Of a stretch of 32,269 nucleotides of DNA, positions 23,344 to 31,574 are shown piece by piece. The translations under genes and the position numbers were made by a program. How positions within the stretch are numbered: the first letter of the stretch is position 1; each line of letters opens with the position of its first letter. Below the pieces are notes generated by a model. The model saw only the letters and a program-made list of their open reading frames with translations. It had not been told where the DNA came from and did not search any database. The stretch is from contig NZ_JAILXP010000028.1 in NCBI RefSeq assembly GCF_020740895.1, positions 1 to 32,269 on the forward strand. Direction: 5' to 3'. Source of the DNA: Streptomyces sp. UNOB3_S3. GTDB taxonomy: Bacteria; Actinomycetota; Actinomycetes; Streptomycetales; Streptomycetaceae.

Positions 23344-23381
23344 TGCGTGCATGACGCAACGACAGAAGTTGATCAAACTTC
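23344..23381. promoter_or_regulatory. Paired palindromes in the cyclitol-operon promoter region
   Basis: The region upstream of the EEVS gene is unusually A/T-rich for the window. TGCGT (23344-23348) and ACGCA (23354-23358) form a 15-base inverted repeat. Six bases further on, GAAGTT (23365-23370) and AACTTC (23376-23381) form a 17-base inverted repeat that contains the palindrome TTGATCAA. They lie 33-70 bases upstream of the start codon, where operators are expected. No -35/-10 pair stands out. The regulator is unknown; the nearest candidates are the TetR and LuxR genes on the right. Confidence 0.4.
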
Positions 23382-23527
23382 CGTGGAGACAGCAAACGTT
23401 TTTAACTCCCTGGAGATGGACATCACACCGGCAGTTGACCAAGGAGGGGGTGCTTCGAGTGGGCGTTCAAGCCATCTCGGCGACGTCAACTCCCGGTAGA
23501 GCCAGGGAACTTGGCTGGACGTGATGC

Positions 23528-23767
23528 TCATGCCGAAGATCCCTGCTGTGGAGACGGCTCCGGCCGCTCACCGCCGGCATCGTCGCCCGCAGCAACAACG
23601 TGGCAAGTGTGCGGGCGCCGGTCCTGGAAGCGGACGTTGGAACGAGCGGCCTTGAGCCGCTCATCGAGGGTTCGGTTGTCGGCGGTCAGCTGGCGGACCC
23701 ACTGCTTGACAGTGGCGCTCTCGGCGGTGATCCGCTGGATGCTCTCCTCGGTCCACTCGGTCTCCAC
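23528..23767 (-). pseudogene. Small coiled-coil protein scrap, possibly mobile-element accessory
   Basis: From a GTG at 23767 the frame reads METEWTEESIQRITAESATV, KQWVRQLTADNRTLDERLKA and ARSNVRFQDRR. It is a convincing coiled coil with 'ENRTLDERLKAARSNxRFQDRR'-type residues that I associate with accessory proteins of Streptomyces mobile elements. After RFQDRR the protein character is lost and a low-complexity tail runs to the stop, so the C-terminus looks replaced or frameshifted. The upstream ribosome site is not convincing. It lies between the cyclitol operon and the TetR gene. The remainder of 23382-23821 holds nothing else I can support. Confidence 0.35.
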
Positions 23768-23821
23768 GTCGCGGATATGGCCGAGAGTTCACCGAATCGA
23801 CCGGGGATTTCCAACACACTC

Positions 23822-24403
23822 CTACTGCTTCGCGAGGGGCTCGAGTGCGCCCACCAGGGCTCCGAGGCAGATCTCGCGCAGTTCGTCCCGAGTGCATGCC
23901 TCTTTGATGAGCCAGTCCACGCACAGGGTACGGACGAAAACCAGCCAGCTCATGAGTACGGCCGCCATGAGCTCGGCAGCGATGCCGTCGACGGGGACCG
24001 CGGCCGCGAGGCGCTCGCGGAGCACGGCCATCTCGTCGAGGATGACGGCCTGGATCACGTGGTCGCCGGCAAGTGTGCGGTTCGCGGCCAGGACGGTGTG
24101 GCGGTTGCTGGCGAAGTAGTCGATGTGCCGGTCCAGACCGGCACGTACTTGCGGGATCAAGGCGGTGGACGGGTCGATCTGTGTCTGTGCCAGGAGCTGG
24201 TTGGCGGCCTGCCGGTAAACGGCTGCGAAGAGGTCTCGCTTGCCGGGGAAGTGGCGGTAGAGAAGGGCGCGGGAGACGGCGGCCCGTTCAGCCACGTCTT
24301 CCATGAGGACCTCGTCGTACGGTCTGGCGGCGAACAGCTCTCCTGCCACGGTGAGCAGTTGGTGGCGGCGTTCCGTTGGCCTCAGTCTGCTCCGAGTGGT
24401 CAT
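23822..24403 (-). CDS. TetR-family transcriptional regulator
   Basis: 193 residues. The N-terminal TetR helix-turn-helix is typical: ERRHQLLTVAGELFAARPYD, then DVAERAAVSRALLYRHFPGK and RDLFAAVYR (about residues 10-60). The C-terminal two-thirds is helical, with a hydrophobic ligand pocket segment (ELMAAVLMSWLVFVRTLCVD). It is divergent from the operon starting at 24491, with 87 bases between the start codons. The 22-bp palindrome in front of that operon is its probable operator. The ligand is unknown. There is no direct sign that it controls the cyclitol cluster, although it is the nearest repressor-type gene. Confidence 0.9.
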   Translation of the reverse strand: MTTRSRLRPTERRHQLLTVAGELFAARPYDEVLMEDVAERAAVSRALLYRHFPGKRDLFAAVYRQAANQLLAQTQIDPSTALIPQVRAGLDRHIDYFASNRHTVLAANRTLAGDHVIQAVILDEMAVLRERLAAAVPVDGIAAELMAAVLMSWLVFVRTLCVDWLIKEACTRDELREICLGALVGALEPLAKQ

Positions 24404-24417
24404 GCTATCCAGGCTAG

Positions 24418-24479
24418 TTGACGCCTCTTCCGCCGCTGCCGTACGTTCGTTCTCACGTTAGTAGATGTGTGTCTACTAA
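24418..24479 (+). promoter_or_regulatory. Promoter and TetR-type operator
   Basis: TTGACG (24418-24423) and TACGTT (24442-24447) form a plausible -35/-10 pair with an 18-base spacer. Just downstream, TTAGTAGA (24458-24465) and TCTACTAA (24472-24479) are a perfect 8-bp inverted repeat with a 6-base centre, ending one base before the ribosome site GGGAGCGG. A repressor bound there would block transcription of the operon. Confidence 0.65.
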
Positions 24480-24490
24480 GGGAGCGGTTC

Positions 24491-24874
24491 ATGAACAGGC
24501 TTCTCAGGTGGCTGCTGCTCGTCATGGGAGTCGCGTCGATAGCGATCGGCGCCGCTCATCTCGTCGCCGGTGCCGCCTCTGTACCGGGTGAGAGCTTTGC
24601 CGACGCGACCGTCGACAGCAGGGAACGGTTCTACGGTGCGATCTTCCTGGGGTACGGCGTGGCCCGGGTGTACGCGGCTCGGCGGTCTCGGCCGACTGCT
24701 GTCCATCCTCGTGGAAGACAGCCGGTCGTCATCAACGGCAAGCCGACGCCGCGTGAGTCCCCTGTGTTCCACTCACGCCAGCCCGCAAGCGTAGGCCTGC
24801 TCGCCTCGGCAGGTCTGGCAGCCCTGTCGGCTGGCGCCGACTCCCCGTCAGGCCCGTTATCGGAGGCGAGATGA
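24491..24874 (+). pseudogene. DUF4345-type membrane protein, probably deleted and frameshifted
   Basis: The ATG at 24491 has GGGAGCGG 3 bases upstream. The first 55 residues fit small DUF4345-like membrane proteins: RLLRWLLLVMGVASIAIGAA, then ERFYGAIFLGYGVA. Soon after, the frame becomes low-complexity (VYAARRSRPTAVHPRGRQ), while the neighbouring frame reads LGGLGRLLSILVE, the conserved middle of the same family. A short deletion with a frameshift near 24665-24685 explains this. The annotated reading continues to a TGA at 24872-24874 that overlaps the next ATG, so translation may still be coupled. It could be a non-functional leader of the operon. Confidence 0.5.
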
Positions 24875-25812
24875 AGGTCGTGATAGCAGGCGGGACCGGC
24901 CAGGTGGGAACGGTCCTACGGCGCGCCCTGACACCACCCGACCATCAAGTGGTGGTCCTGACCCGGCATCCTGCCCACGTCGGCGAGGTCGGCTGGGACG
25001 GACGGACCTTGGGCCACTGGGCGAAGGAGATCGACGGTAGCGACGTCGTGGTGAACCTCGCCGGGCGGAGCGTCAGCTGTCGGTACACCCAGGCGAACCT
25101 GCGGGAGATGATGGACTCCCGCGTGGATTCGGCCCGTGTGGTCGGCGAGGCCGTGGGGGCGGCCCGTCGCCCGCCGCGTGTCTGGCTGCAGATGAGTACC
25201 GCCACCATCTACGCCCATCGTTTCGACGCGCCGAATGACGAGCGGACCGGCGTCATCGGTGGCGACGAGCCGCACGTGCCGGGCTATTGGGCCTTCAGCG
25301 TCGACATCGCCCGGCGCTGGGAACAGGCGCAGCGGGAGGCAGACACTCCGAAGACACGGAAGGTGGCCCTGCGCTCGGCGATGGTGATGAGTCCGGATCG
25401 GGGTGGAGTCTTCGACGTCCTGCTGTGGCTGGCGAGGATGGGGCTGGGTGGTCCGGTCGCCGGCGGTGCCCAGTACATCTCGTGGATTCACGACCGCGAC
25501 TTCGTCCGGGCCGTCGAGTTCCTGATCGACCGGGAAGAGCTCATAGGGGCGGTGAACCTGGCCGCTCCCGAGCCCCTTCCACAGCGTGAGTTCATGCGCG
25601 TTCTGCGCAGCGTGTGGGGCAGGCCGGTGGGGTTGGCCGCCACGAAGTGGATGGCGGAGATCGGTGCCTTCGCGCTGCGTTCGGACACCGAACTGCTGCT
25701 CAAGAGCCGTCGCGTCGTTCCTGGGCGCCTACTGGAAAGCGGCTTCTCCTTCGCATACGGACACTGGCCGCAGGCAGCCGCGGAGCTGGTGCCCCGGGTG
25801 CGCCACAGATGA
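24871..25812 (+). CDS. TIGR01777-family NAD(P)-binding epimerase-like protein
   Basis: 313 residues. The N-terminal Rossmann motif is VVIAGGTGQVGTVLRR (GxxGxxG). The family's signature follows: VVNLAGRSVSCRYTQANLRE, MDSRVDSARVVGEA, then LQMSTATIYAHRFDAPNDE and SVDIARRWEQAQ. The C-terminal DUF1731 domain has PLPQREFMRVLRSVWGRP and GRLLESGFSFAYGHW. Members are atypical SDR/epimerases (YfcH/SulA-like) of unknown reaction. The start overlaps the preceding stop (ATGA) and the end overlaps the LuxR gene start (ATGA). It is probably regulated with the operon by the TetR repressor. Confidence 0.85.
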   Translation: MKVVIAGGTGQVGTVLRRALTPPDHQVVVLTRHPAHVGEVGWDGRTLGHWAKEIDGSDVVVNLAGRSVSCRYTQANLREMMDSRVDSARVVGEAVGAARRPPRVWLQMSTATIYAHRFDAPNDERTGVIGGDEPHVPGYWAFSVDIARRWEQAQREADTPKTRKVALRSAMVMSPDRGGVFDVLLWLARMGLGGPVAGGAQYISWIHDRDFVRAVEFLIDREELIGAVNLAAPEPLPQREFMRVLRSVWGRPVGLAATKWMAEIGAFALRSDTELLLKSRRVVPGRLLESGFSFAYGHWPQAAAELVPRVRHR

Positions 25813-26576
25813 AAGCTTCTCTCACGGGGCGGCTTCGCGTACGGGACTATGAGCAGATACTGGACCTCGTGGTGGCGATCCTTGGAAGCACCGACCCGGA
25901 GTCGACATGGCCGCTGATCACCAAACACTTGCGGGAAGTCTTCGACTGCGCCGGGGTGACGATCTCCAGTCTGAACACCGCTGAGCGCGTCCTTCGGGCG
26001 GAAGCCTGGGCACCGGAATCCCACGGCCCTATTGCCTCGGACTTCATCGAACGCTATCCCACTCCGGACCAGCACCCCTTGACCCTCCACGTGGCATCGG
26101 GCGGCACGAGCCCGGTCATTCTGAGCCGCATCAGCGAGAGATGGCGGCATTCTCCCTGGTACGACTTGGCCCGGGAGACCGGCGGCGGGGAACAACTCGG
26201 CCTGCCCACCCCCGGCGACCCGCAGGCGCTGCGCTCCCTCGTCCTGAGGCAGGAGAACGAGTTCACCGACCGCGACCTCGCCCTGGCGACCCGCATCCAG
26301 CCCCTGATCCTGACCGCGGACAGCCAAGCCCGCGAGCTCCGCCGCCTCCACGCCGCCACACCACTTTCCGTTTCCACCGTGCACGACCTGACGCCACGCG
26401 AGCTGACGGTGCTGGGCCTGCTGGCGGAGGGCCTGACGACCCAGGGCATCGCCCGCCGTCTGCTCATCTCCCCGCACACCGTCAACCGTCACCTCGAGAA
26501 GGTCTACCGGAAGCTCGGCACCAACAACCGGGTCTCCACCGTCCTGCTGGCAAAGCAGCACGGGCTGGTGCCCTGA
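25809..26576 (+). CDS. LuxR-type transcriptional regulator
   Basis: 255 residues. The C-terminal LuxR helix-turn-helix is complete: DLTPRELTVLGLLAEGLTTQ, GIARRLLISPHTVNRHLEKV and YRKLGTNNRVSTVLLAKQHG. The N-terminal 190 residues look like a GAF/PAS-like sensory region (EVFDCAGVTISSLNTAERVL, then FTDRDLALATRIQPLI). There is no receiver domain and no phosphorylatable Asp motif, so it is not a classic response regulator. The ATG at 25809 overlaps the epimerase stop. A role in controlling its own operon or a neighbour is likely but not shown. Confidence 0.85.
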   Translation: MKASLTGRLRVRDYEQILDLVVAILGSTDPESTWPLITKHLREVFDCAGVTISSLNTAERVLRAEAWAPESHGPIASDFIERYPTPDQHPLTLHVASGGTSPVILSRISERWRHSPWYDLARETGGGEQLGLPTPGDPQALRSLVLRQENEFTDRDLALATRIQPLILTADSQARELRRLHAATPLSVSTVHDLTPRELTVLGLLAEGLTTQGIARRLLISPHTVNRHLEKVYRKLGTNNRVSTVLLAKQHGLVP

Positions 26577-26721
26577 GTGGAACGTGGCCCCCTGTGCCGG
26601 GTACCGATCTCCCCGGCTGCCCTGAGGAGGCACACGGCACACGGGCTCGTCCACCCACACCGACAACGCCACGGTGCTACCAGCGGGCGGCCAAGGAGTG
26701 GATCAGCGGCGGCACGATCGG

Positions 26722-26750
26722 TTGACGAGTTCTTCAAAGGTTCTTCATCA
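26722..26750 (+). promoter_or_regulatory. 11-bp direct repeat in the exporter-operon promoter
   Basis: GTTCTTCA occurs at 26729-26736 and again at 26740-26747, starts 11 bp apart, one helical turn. A TTGACG hexamer (26722-26727) precedes them. Direct repeats with this spacing are typical of OmpR/PhoB-type response regulators, including PhoP of Streptomyces, whose repeats begin GTTC. The site is 73 bases upstream of the lipoprotein start. The rest of 26577-26819 has a small GCCGGG/CCCGGC hairpin at 26596-26617 that could end the previous operon. Confidence 0.45.
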
Positions 26751-26819
26751 CTTGCATCCTAGGGTCGGTCTGCCCATCGCACTCACGGACCGGTTCCAGT
26801 AAGGGAGCAGGGGGGACCT

Positions 26820-27398
26820 ATGAGACGAGATCAGGCGTTGCTGGCCGTGGCGGCTTCGGTTGCGGCCTTCGGGCTGGCCGGCTGCGGCAGCGACGACAGC
26901 GCGAAGGTCCCGACGGCTGCGGGCGGTGCCACGTCCAAGGCGTCCGGCACGACAAGCGGGCAGGGCGGCGGGGGTGACGTGGCCGCGTATGTGAAAGCTC
27001 AGCGTGAGTACGCGAAGTGTCTGCGGGAGAATGGGGTCGACGCGCCGGACCCGGATGCCAAGGGGAACCTCGACTTCGGTGACGGTGACCACGTGCGCGC
27101 CCTGAAAAGGGACCCGAAGTTCCGAACCGCCTCGGCGAAGTGTGCTCCAAGTCTGTCGGCCGTCCCCGAGAGCGTCGAGAAGAACAACCGGCCGAAGCTC
27201 TCCCCCGAGCAGATCAAGACGATGCGCAAGTACGCCGAGTGCATGCAGAAGAACGGCGCCCCCGACTTCCCCGACCCGGGCGCTGACGGGTTCGGGGAGG
27301 GCCGGTGGGATCAGAGCTCGGCTGCCGCGCAACGGGCCCTGCGGCTTTGCGGGCCGATCGCCGGCGCTCCGACGAACCCGGGCCCGGGTAAGGGCTGA
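26820..27398 (+). CDS. Secreted lipoprotein with duplicated YAxC motif
   Basis: 192 residues. The lipoprotein signal has a short basic start, hydrophobic core and lipobox FGLAGC (lipidated Cys22), followed by a Ser/Gly/Thr linker. Two related units follow: EYAKCLRENGVDAPDPD (Cys67, partner Cys108) and KYAECMQKNGAPDFPDP (Cys141, partner Cys177). The spacing suggests one disulphide per unit. The ATG at 26820 has GGGGGA about 3 bases upstream. It is the first gene of an operon with an adaptor, an ATPase and a permease, so it probably acts at the outer face of the membrane with that exporter. Such lipoproteins are common in Streptomyces; their role is unknown. Confidence 0.85.
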   Translation: MRRDQALLAVAASVAAFGLAGCGSDDSAKVPTAAGGATSKASGTTSGQGGGGDVAAYVKAQREYAKCLRENGVDAPDPDAKGNLDFGDGDHVRALKRDPKFRTASAKCAPSLSAVPESVEKNNRPKLSPEQIKTMRKYAECMQKNGAPDFPDPGADGFGEGRWDQSSAAAQRALRLCGPIAGAPTNPGPGKG

Positions 27399-27400
27399 TC

Positions 27401-28666
27401 GTGGCCGAGTCCGTTCCGCATCCCGATGACCGTCCCGGGACACCACTCGCGCCGTCACGCACCCTCCGAGTGCGGCGTGCGGTGTTGATCTGCTCCGTCG
27501 TGGCCGTCGTGGCGACGGTCACACTGGTCGGCGCCCTGGGGTTCGGTGGAGGCAAGGACAAGCATCCAGGCGTACCATCCCGAGCCGGCTCGTTCGTCCC
27601 GGTCACCCGGGCCACCGTGACCGAACGGACCAAGGTTGACGGGCAGTTGGGGTATGGCGCGGAAGTCCCCCTCCTGGTCAAGGCGACAGGCACCGTGACC
27701 TGGCTGCCCGAGCAGGGGACGTTGGTGGAACGCGGCGGCGTGCTCCTACGAGTCAACGACCGCCCAGTGGTCCTCCTGTACGGGAGCCTGCCCATGTACC
27801 GGGACCTGCGTCCGGCTTCCCGTGATTCCGGCCGGCACCAGGAAGCCGACCAGGGGGCCGGCAAGGAGCGGCAGGACGGCGCAGCCGGCGCCGCGGCGGG
27901 CTCTTCGCCGGCGCCGGGGGGTGCCGAGGGTGGGGCGTCGAGTACCGGGGCCGGTGCGCTTGGGGAGGTGAAGGGCTCGGATGTCCTGCAGTTCCAGACC
28001 AACCTGGCAGCGCTCGGGTTTACGGGATTCGCGGTGGACGGTATGTTCACCGCCGGCACCGCTCAGGCGGTCAGGCGCTGGCAGAAGTCGCTCGGGCTGC
28101 CCCAGACCGGCACGGTCGGCGTCGGGGACGTCTTCTACTCCGCAGGCAAGGTACGCATCGGCCATGCGGGCGTTCGGCTCGGCGCGCCTGTCGGCGAAAA
28201 CGCTCTGACGTACACCGGAACGGCCCGCAATGTCGTCGTCAACGCATCGGCCGCAGACGCCTCCTGGGCCGTGCGCGGCGCTCCTGTCCGGGTCCAGCTG
28301 CCCGACGGCGCATCCGTGAGGGGCGAAGTGGAATCGGTGGGGAAGCAGGTGACCGCGCCCGAGAAGGGCGAGGGCGGCTCGGGGCAGGTCCCCACGACGG
28401 TGCCGGTGTCCGTCACCATCCGGGACCAGAAATCGCTGGGGAGGCTGGAGAGCGGCCCCGTCACCGTCGAGTACGTGGGGCGGGAGGCCAAGGGCGTGCT
28501 GACTGTTCCCGTCGCAGCGCTCGTCGCGCTCGCGGAGGGCGGCCACGGGCTGGAGACCGCGGACGGAACCTTCGTGGCCGTGAAGACCGGGCTGTTCGCG
28601 GATGGCAGAGTGGAAGTGAGCGGCCCCTCGGTCCGCGAAGGCCTGAAGGTGAGGGTCCCGGAGTGA
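27401..28666 (+). CDS. Efflux adaptor with peptidoglycan-binding domain
   Basis: 421 residues from a GTG two bases after the lipoprotein stop. One N-terminal membrane anchor ([20 protein letters not shown], about 28-47) leads to a beta-rich region ([20 protein letters not shown], then [20 protein letters not shown]), a low-complexity Gly/Ala linker, and a PG-binding-1 domain ([20 protein letters not shown], then [18 protein letters not shown]). The C-terminal region resembles membrane-fusion proteins ([20 protein letters not shown]). This is the HlyD/MacA-like adaptor that Gram-positive bacteria pair with MacB-type exporters. Its GTGA stop overlaps the ATPase start. Confidence 0.85.
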   Translation: MAESVPHPDDRPGTPLAPSRTLRVRRAVLICSVVAVVATVTLVGALGFGGGKDKHPGVPSRAGSFVPVTRATVTERTKVDGQLGYGAEVPLLVKATGTVTWLPEQGTLVERGGVLLRVNDRPVVLLYGSLPMYRDLRPASRDSGRHQEADQGAGKERQDGAAGAAAGSSPAPGGAEGGASSTGAGALGEVKGSDVLQFQTNLAALGFTGFAVDGMFTAGTAQAVRRWQKSLGLPQTGTVGVGDVFYSAGKVRIGHAGVRLGAPVGENALTYTGTARNVVVNASAADASWAVRGAPVRVQLPDGASVRGEVESVGKQVTAPEKGEGGSGQVPTTVPVSVTIRDQKSLGRLESGPVTVEYVGREAKGVLTVPVAALVALAEGGHGLETADGTFVAVKTGLFADGRVEVSGPSVREGLKVRVPE

Positions 28667-29373
28667 GCGACAGGCCTGCGGCGGTCGTGGAATTCGACGC
28701 CGTCTCCAAGATGTACCGGGGCAAAGTGGCCGCGGTCCGTGAGGTGAGTCTGCGGATCGGGCGCGGGGAACTGGTCGGCGTGGTCGGCCCGTCGGGCTCC
28801 GGCAAGTCCAGCATGCTCAACCTCATGGGCAGTCTTGACCGGCCCTCCTTGGGTCGCGTCCTGATCGAGGGCCACGACGTGGCGAAGTTGTCCGATCGCG
28901 AGGTCTCCGCACTACGGGCCACCCGGATCGGCTTCGTCTTCCAGCAGTTCCATCTGACGGCCGGCGTTCCGGTCCTGGACGCGGTAGCGGACGGCCTGCT
29001 CTACGCGGGCGTCCCGATACGCCGCCGCCGCGCCGAGGCGGCGGCCGCGCTGGCCAGGATCGGGCTCTGCCATCGCGTCCGCCATCTGCCGCACCAGCTC
29101 TCCGGCGGCGAGCGGCAGCGGGTCGCGATCGCCCGCGCGGTGATCGGCGAGCCCTCGGTCCTGCTGGCGGACGAACCGACCGGAAATCTGGACTCCGCGT
29201 CGGGAGCGAGCGTCCTGAGCCTGCTCCGCGCTCTGCAGGCGTCCGGAACCACCGTAGTGATCATCACTCACGACCGTGAGATCGCGGCCGGGCTGCCTCG
29301 CCGCCTCGAGATGCGCGACGGCCGGCTGATCAGTGATACGGCACAAAACCCTACGACCGGGACGTCCCGTTGA
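28663..29373 (+). CDS. ABC transporter ATPase, MacB/LolD type
   Basis: 236 residues, complete ABC ATPase: Walker [10 protein letters not shown] at about 43-51, Q-loop VFQQFHL, signature LSGGERQR, Walker [14 protein letters not shown]-loop ITHDRE. The 'GNLDSASG' after Walker B is typical of the MacB/LolD/FtsE group that drives mechanotransmission rather than import. The start is GTG overlapping the adaptor stop (GTGA), and the end overlaps the permease start (TTGA). It energises the neighbouring permease. Confidence 0.9.
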   Translation: MSDRPAAVVEFDAVSKMYRGKVAAVREVSLRIGRGELVGVVGPSGSGKSSMLNLMGSLDRPSLGRVLIEGHDVAKLSDREVSALRATRIGFVFQQFHLTAGVPVLDAVADGLLYAGVPIRRRRAEAAAALARIGLCHRVRHLPHQLSGGERQRVAIARAVIGEPSVLLADEPTGNLDSASGASVLSLLRALQASGTTVVIITHDREIAAGLPRRLEMRDGRLISDTAQNPTTGTSR

Positions 29374-30647
29374 GAGGCGGAAGGGCGAACTCCCCCCGGA
29401 CGGGAACCGAGCCCGCCGATTACGTCCGCGATGTGCCGTCCGGCCCCGCCCGCGGCCGGTCACAGCCGAGGGCAGCGCGTCTCGGGCCCGCCGATGTCAT
29501 GCGGCTCGGCGGCGCCGGCCTCCGGGCACGCCCCGTACGCGTCGTTCTCTCCGCCCTCGGCATCGCCATCGGCGTCGCCGCCATGATCGCGGTGGTCGGC
29601 ATCTCGGCCTCCGGCCAGGCCGAAGTGGACCGCCGGCTCGACGCGCTCGGCACCAATCTCTTACGGGTCGCCCCCGGCCGGTCCCTCACGGGCGACAAAG
29701 CCAGACTGCCGTATGAGGCTGTCGCGATGATCCGTCGGATCCCACCGGTGCGGCAGGTCGCGGCCACCGGCGCGACCGATGCCCACGTCTACCGCAACGA
29801 GCACATCGCCACCGGCCGCACCGGCTCCCTGAGTGTCCTCGCGGCCGACACCGACCTCCTCCCCGCCATCGGCGGTCACCTCCGCACAGGCCGCTGGCTG
29901 GACTCCACCCTCGAGCGATACCCGACGGTCGTGCTCGGTGCCACCGCCGCCCAGCGACTGGACGTGTACACCCCGGGAACCCGGGTCTGGCTCGGCGGCC
30001 GCTGGTTCTCCCTGGTCGGCGTGCTCGAGCCGGTACCGCTCGCGCCGGAGATCGACAGCGCGGCCCTGATCGGCCGACCGGTGGCCCGCGCATATCTCCG
30101 CTTCGACGGTCACCCGTCCACGGTCTATGTCCGAACCGAGGACAGCCAGGTCACAGCGGTCTGGACGGTACTCCCGGCCACGGCACATCCAGAGAAACCG
30201 GGCGAGGTGCGCATCTCGCGGCCCTCCGACGCCCTCGCGGCGCGCGAGGCCAGCGAATCGACGCTGGCCGGGTTGCTCATCGGCCTCGGCGGAGTCGCCC
30301 TGCTCGTCGGCGGCGTGGGAGTGGGCAACACCATGATCATCTCGGTTCTGGAGCGGCGTCCCGAGATCGGCCTGCGCCGGGCGCTCGGGGCGACCAGGGG
30401 CCAGATCCGCACCCAGTTCGTGACGGAATCCCTGCTCCTGTCACTCATCGGCGGTCTCAGCGGGGCGGTCCTCGGGACGCTGATCACCTCGGGCTACGCC
30501 CTCAGCCGCGACTGGCCGACAGTGGTCCCGGCATGGGCAAGCGCGGCGGGCACCGGCTCAGCCCTGGCCATCGGCATGATCGCCGGACTGTATCCGGCGG
30601 TCCGGGCGAGCCGGCTGTCGCCTACGGAGACACTGTCCGGCACCTGA
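29370..30647 (+). CDS. ABC transporter permease, MacB type, with a TTA codon
   Basis: 425 residues. A first helix ([20 protein letters not shown]) is followed by a large extracytoplasmic MacB_PCD domain (about 90-300), and then the FtsX-type C-terminus with three helices ([60 protein letters not shown]) and the conserved [20 protein letters not shown] loop. Codon 98 is TTA (29661-29663), which in Streptomyces makes translation depend on the bldA tRNA. The TTG at 29370 overlaps the ATPase stop; an internal ATG at 29498 just before the first helix is an alternative. The substrate of the exporter is unknown. Confidence 0.88.
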   Translation: MRGGRANSPRTGTEPADYVRDVPSGPARGRSQPRAARLGPADVMRLGGAGLRARPVRVVLSALGIAIGVAAMIAVVGISASGQAEVDRRLDALGTNLLRVAPGRSLTGDKARLPYEAVAMIRRIPPVRQVAATGATDAHVYRNEHIATGRTGSLSVLAADTDLLPAIGGHLRTGRWLDSTLERYPTVVLGATAAQRLDVYTPGTRVWLGGRWFSLVGVLEPVPLAPEIDSAALIGRPVARAYLRFDGHPSTVYVRTEDSQVTAVWTVLPATAHPEKPGEVRISRPSDALAAREASESTLAGLLIGLGGVALLVGGVGVGNTMIISVLERRPEIGLRRALGATRGQIRTQFVTESLLLSLIGGLSGAVLGTLITSGYALSRDWPTVVPAWASAAGTGSALAIGMIAGLYPAVRASRLSPTETLSGT

Positions 30648-30732
30648 AACAACCGGCACCTCGGGACGAGCCGCCGCAAGCGTCCGCCGCCGGCCCTTCG
30701 CCCTCACCCGCCGCCGACATGACGCGACATAC

Positions 30733-30762
30733 CTGAGGCGGCCCCTGCCCGGACCGCCTCAG
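30733..30762. terminator. Hairpin terminator between convergent genes
   Basis: CTGAGGCGG (30733-30741) and CCGCCTCAG (30754-30762) form a perfect 9-bp stem with a 12-base loop. It lies between the end of the rightward exporter operon and the end of the leftward SH3-like gene, so it can serve both. Confidence 0.7.
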
Positions 30763-30804
30763 TCAGCGCGTCACCTCGATGGCCTCAGCCCGACCGGCGG
30801 GGCG

Positions 30805-31161
30805 CTAGAAGCCACAGCTATATGTGGTGCCCCCGTCGCTCAGCAGATCGTCACGCACCCAGCCCTCAGTGCCCTTGGAGGCGTTCTCCAGGTACGTCCA
30901 GGTGTAGCCGTCGTTGCCTCTGGTGTAGCAGCGGTAGTTGAGCCAGTCACCGCTGTAGGCGATGCCCATGACGGTGCAGCTGGTGCTGGATCCGCTGCGC
31001 ACGTTGGCGCCGTTGGCCGTCTGGACGAAGGGGTTGTGGTCCTGGTTCGTGCCCCGTGCGCCGCACGGCGCGTGCGCGGCGGCCGGGGTGGGAAGAGACA
31101 GCGGAACGGCCAGGGCGATGGCCGCGACCGCGGGGACAAGCGCTGCTATGCGACGTTTCAT
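30805..31161 (-). CDS. Secreted bacterial SH3-like domain protein
   Basis: 118 residues from an ATG with GGGGG about 8 bases upstream. A Sec signal peptide (MKRRIAALVPAVAAIALAVP, Ala-x-Ala site near 30) is followed by a bacterial SH3-type domain: NGANVRSGSSTSCTVMGIAY, then YTWTYLENASKGTEGWVRDD and LLSDGG. Four cysteines suggest two disulphides. Such small secreted SH3 proteins bind the cell wall or act as inhibitors or wall-associated factors. The exact role is unknown. It is convergent with the exporter operon and divergent from the sensor-like gene. Confidence 0.8.
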   Translation of the reverse strand: MKRRIAALVPAVAAIALAVPLSLPTPAAAHAPCGARGTNQDHNPFVQTANGANVRSGSSTSCTVMGIAYSGDWLNYRCYTRGNDGYTWTYLENASKGTEGWVRDDLLSDGGTTYSCGF

Positions 31162-31272
31162 TTCTGAACCCCCACAGTGTCGTTGCGGAAGCACATGGCC
31201 CGGATACCGGACGGCACCGGGATGAAAGCCAGAAGCCTCGCCTCACGCAGATGCGAGTGGCATACGCAACGA

Positions 31273-31286
31273 TTGCCGTCCGGCAA
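31273..31286. promoter_or_regulatory. 14-bp palindrome in the divergent promoter region
   Basis: TTGCCGTCCGGCAA (31273-31286) is a 14-bp palindrome in the 320-base A/T-richer gap between the SH3-like gene and the small ORF/sensor pair. It lies about 110 bases upstream of the SH3-like start, where an operator could sit. Nothing else in 31162-31481 stands out. Confidence 0.3.
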
Positions 31287-31481
31287 AGCTAAAGAAAGGA
31301 TTCCGCACACGCCTGACCACTTTTCACGCCCAAGCGACCGAAAGACCCACAAGCGGCTGAAAGCCTCACCAGTGAATATGCGCCACTTCCTGGATATGCA
31401 GATCGGCGCCACCCTGGGACGATCGACATCGTGTCCCGCCAGGCATCCCGTAGCCCGGGAGAACCATGGGAAGGAGTCACC

Positions 31482-31574
31482 TTGAGCATATGTGCGCCGA
31501 CGGCCGCGGCGGTGTTCGCACCGGCAGCCGGAACGGACCTCGCGCGGACGGTCGCAGCGGGTGGGGCGCGATGA
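31482..31574 (+). CDS. 30-codon ORF coupled to the sensor gene
   Basis: A TTG at 31482 follows a strong ribosome site (GGAAGGAG, 5 bases upstream). The 30-residue peptide starts MSICAPTAAAVFAPAAG and ends at a TGA that overlaps the next ATG as ATGA. The sensor gene itself has no ribosome site of its own, so its translation probably depends on this ORF. It may be a leader peptide or the shrunken remnant of the response-regulator gene that usually precedes a sensor kinase. It is too short to judge by composition. Confidence 0.45.
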   Translation: MSICAPTAAAVFAPAAGTDLARTVAAGGAR

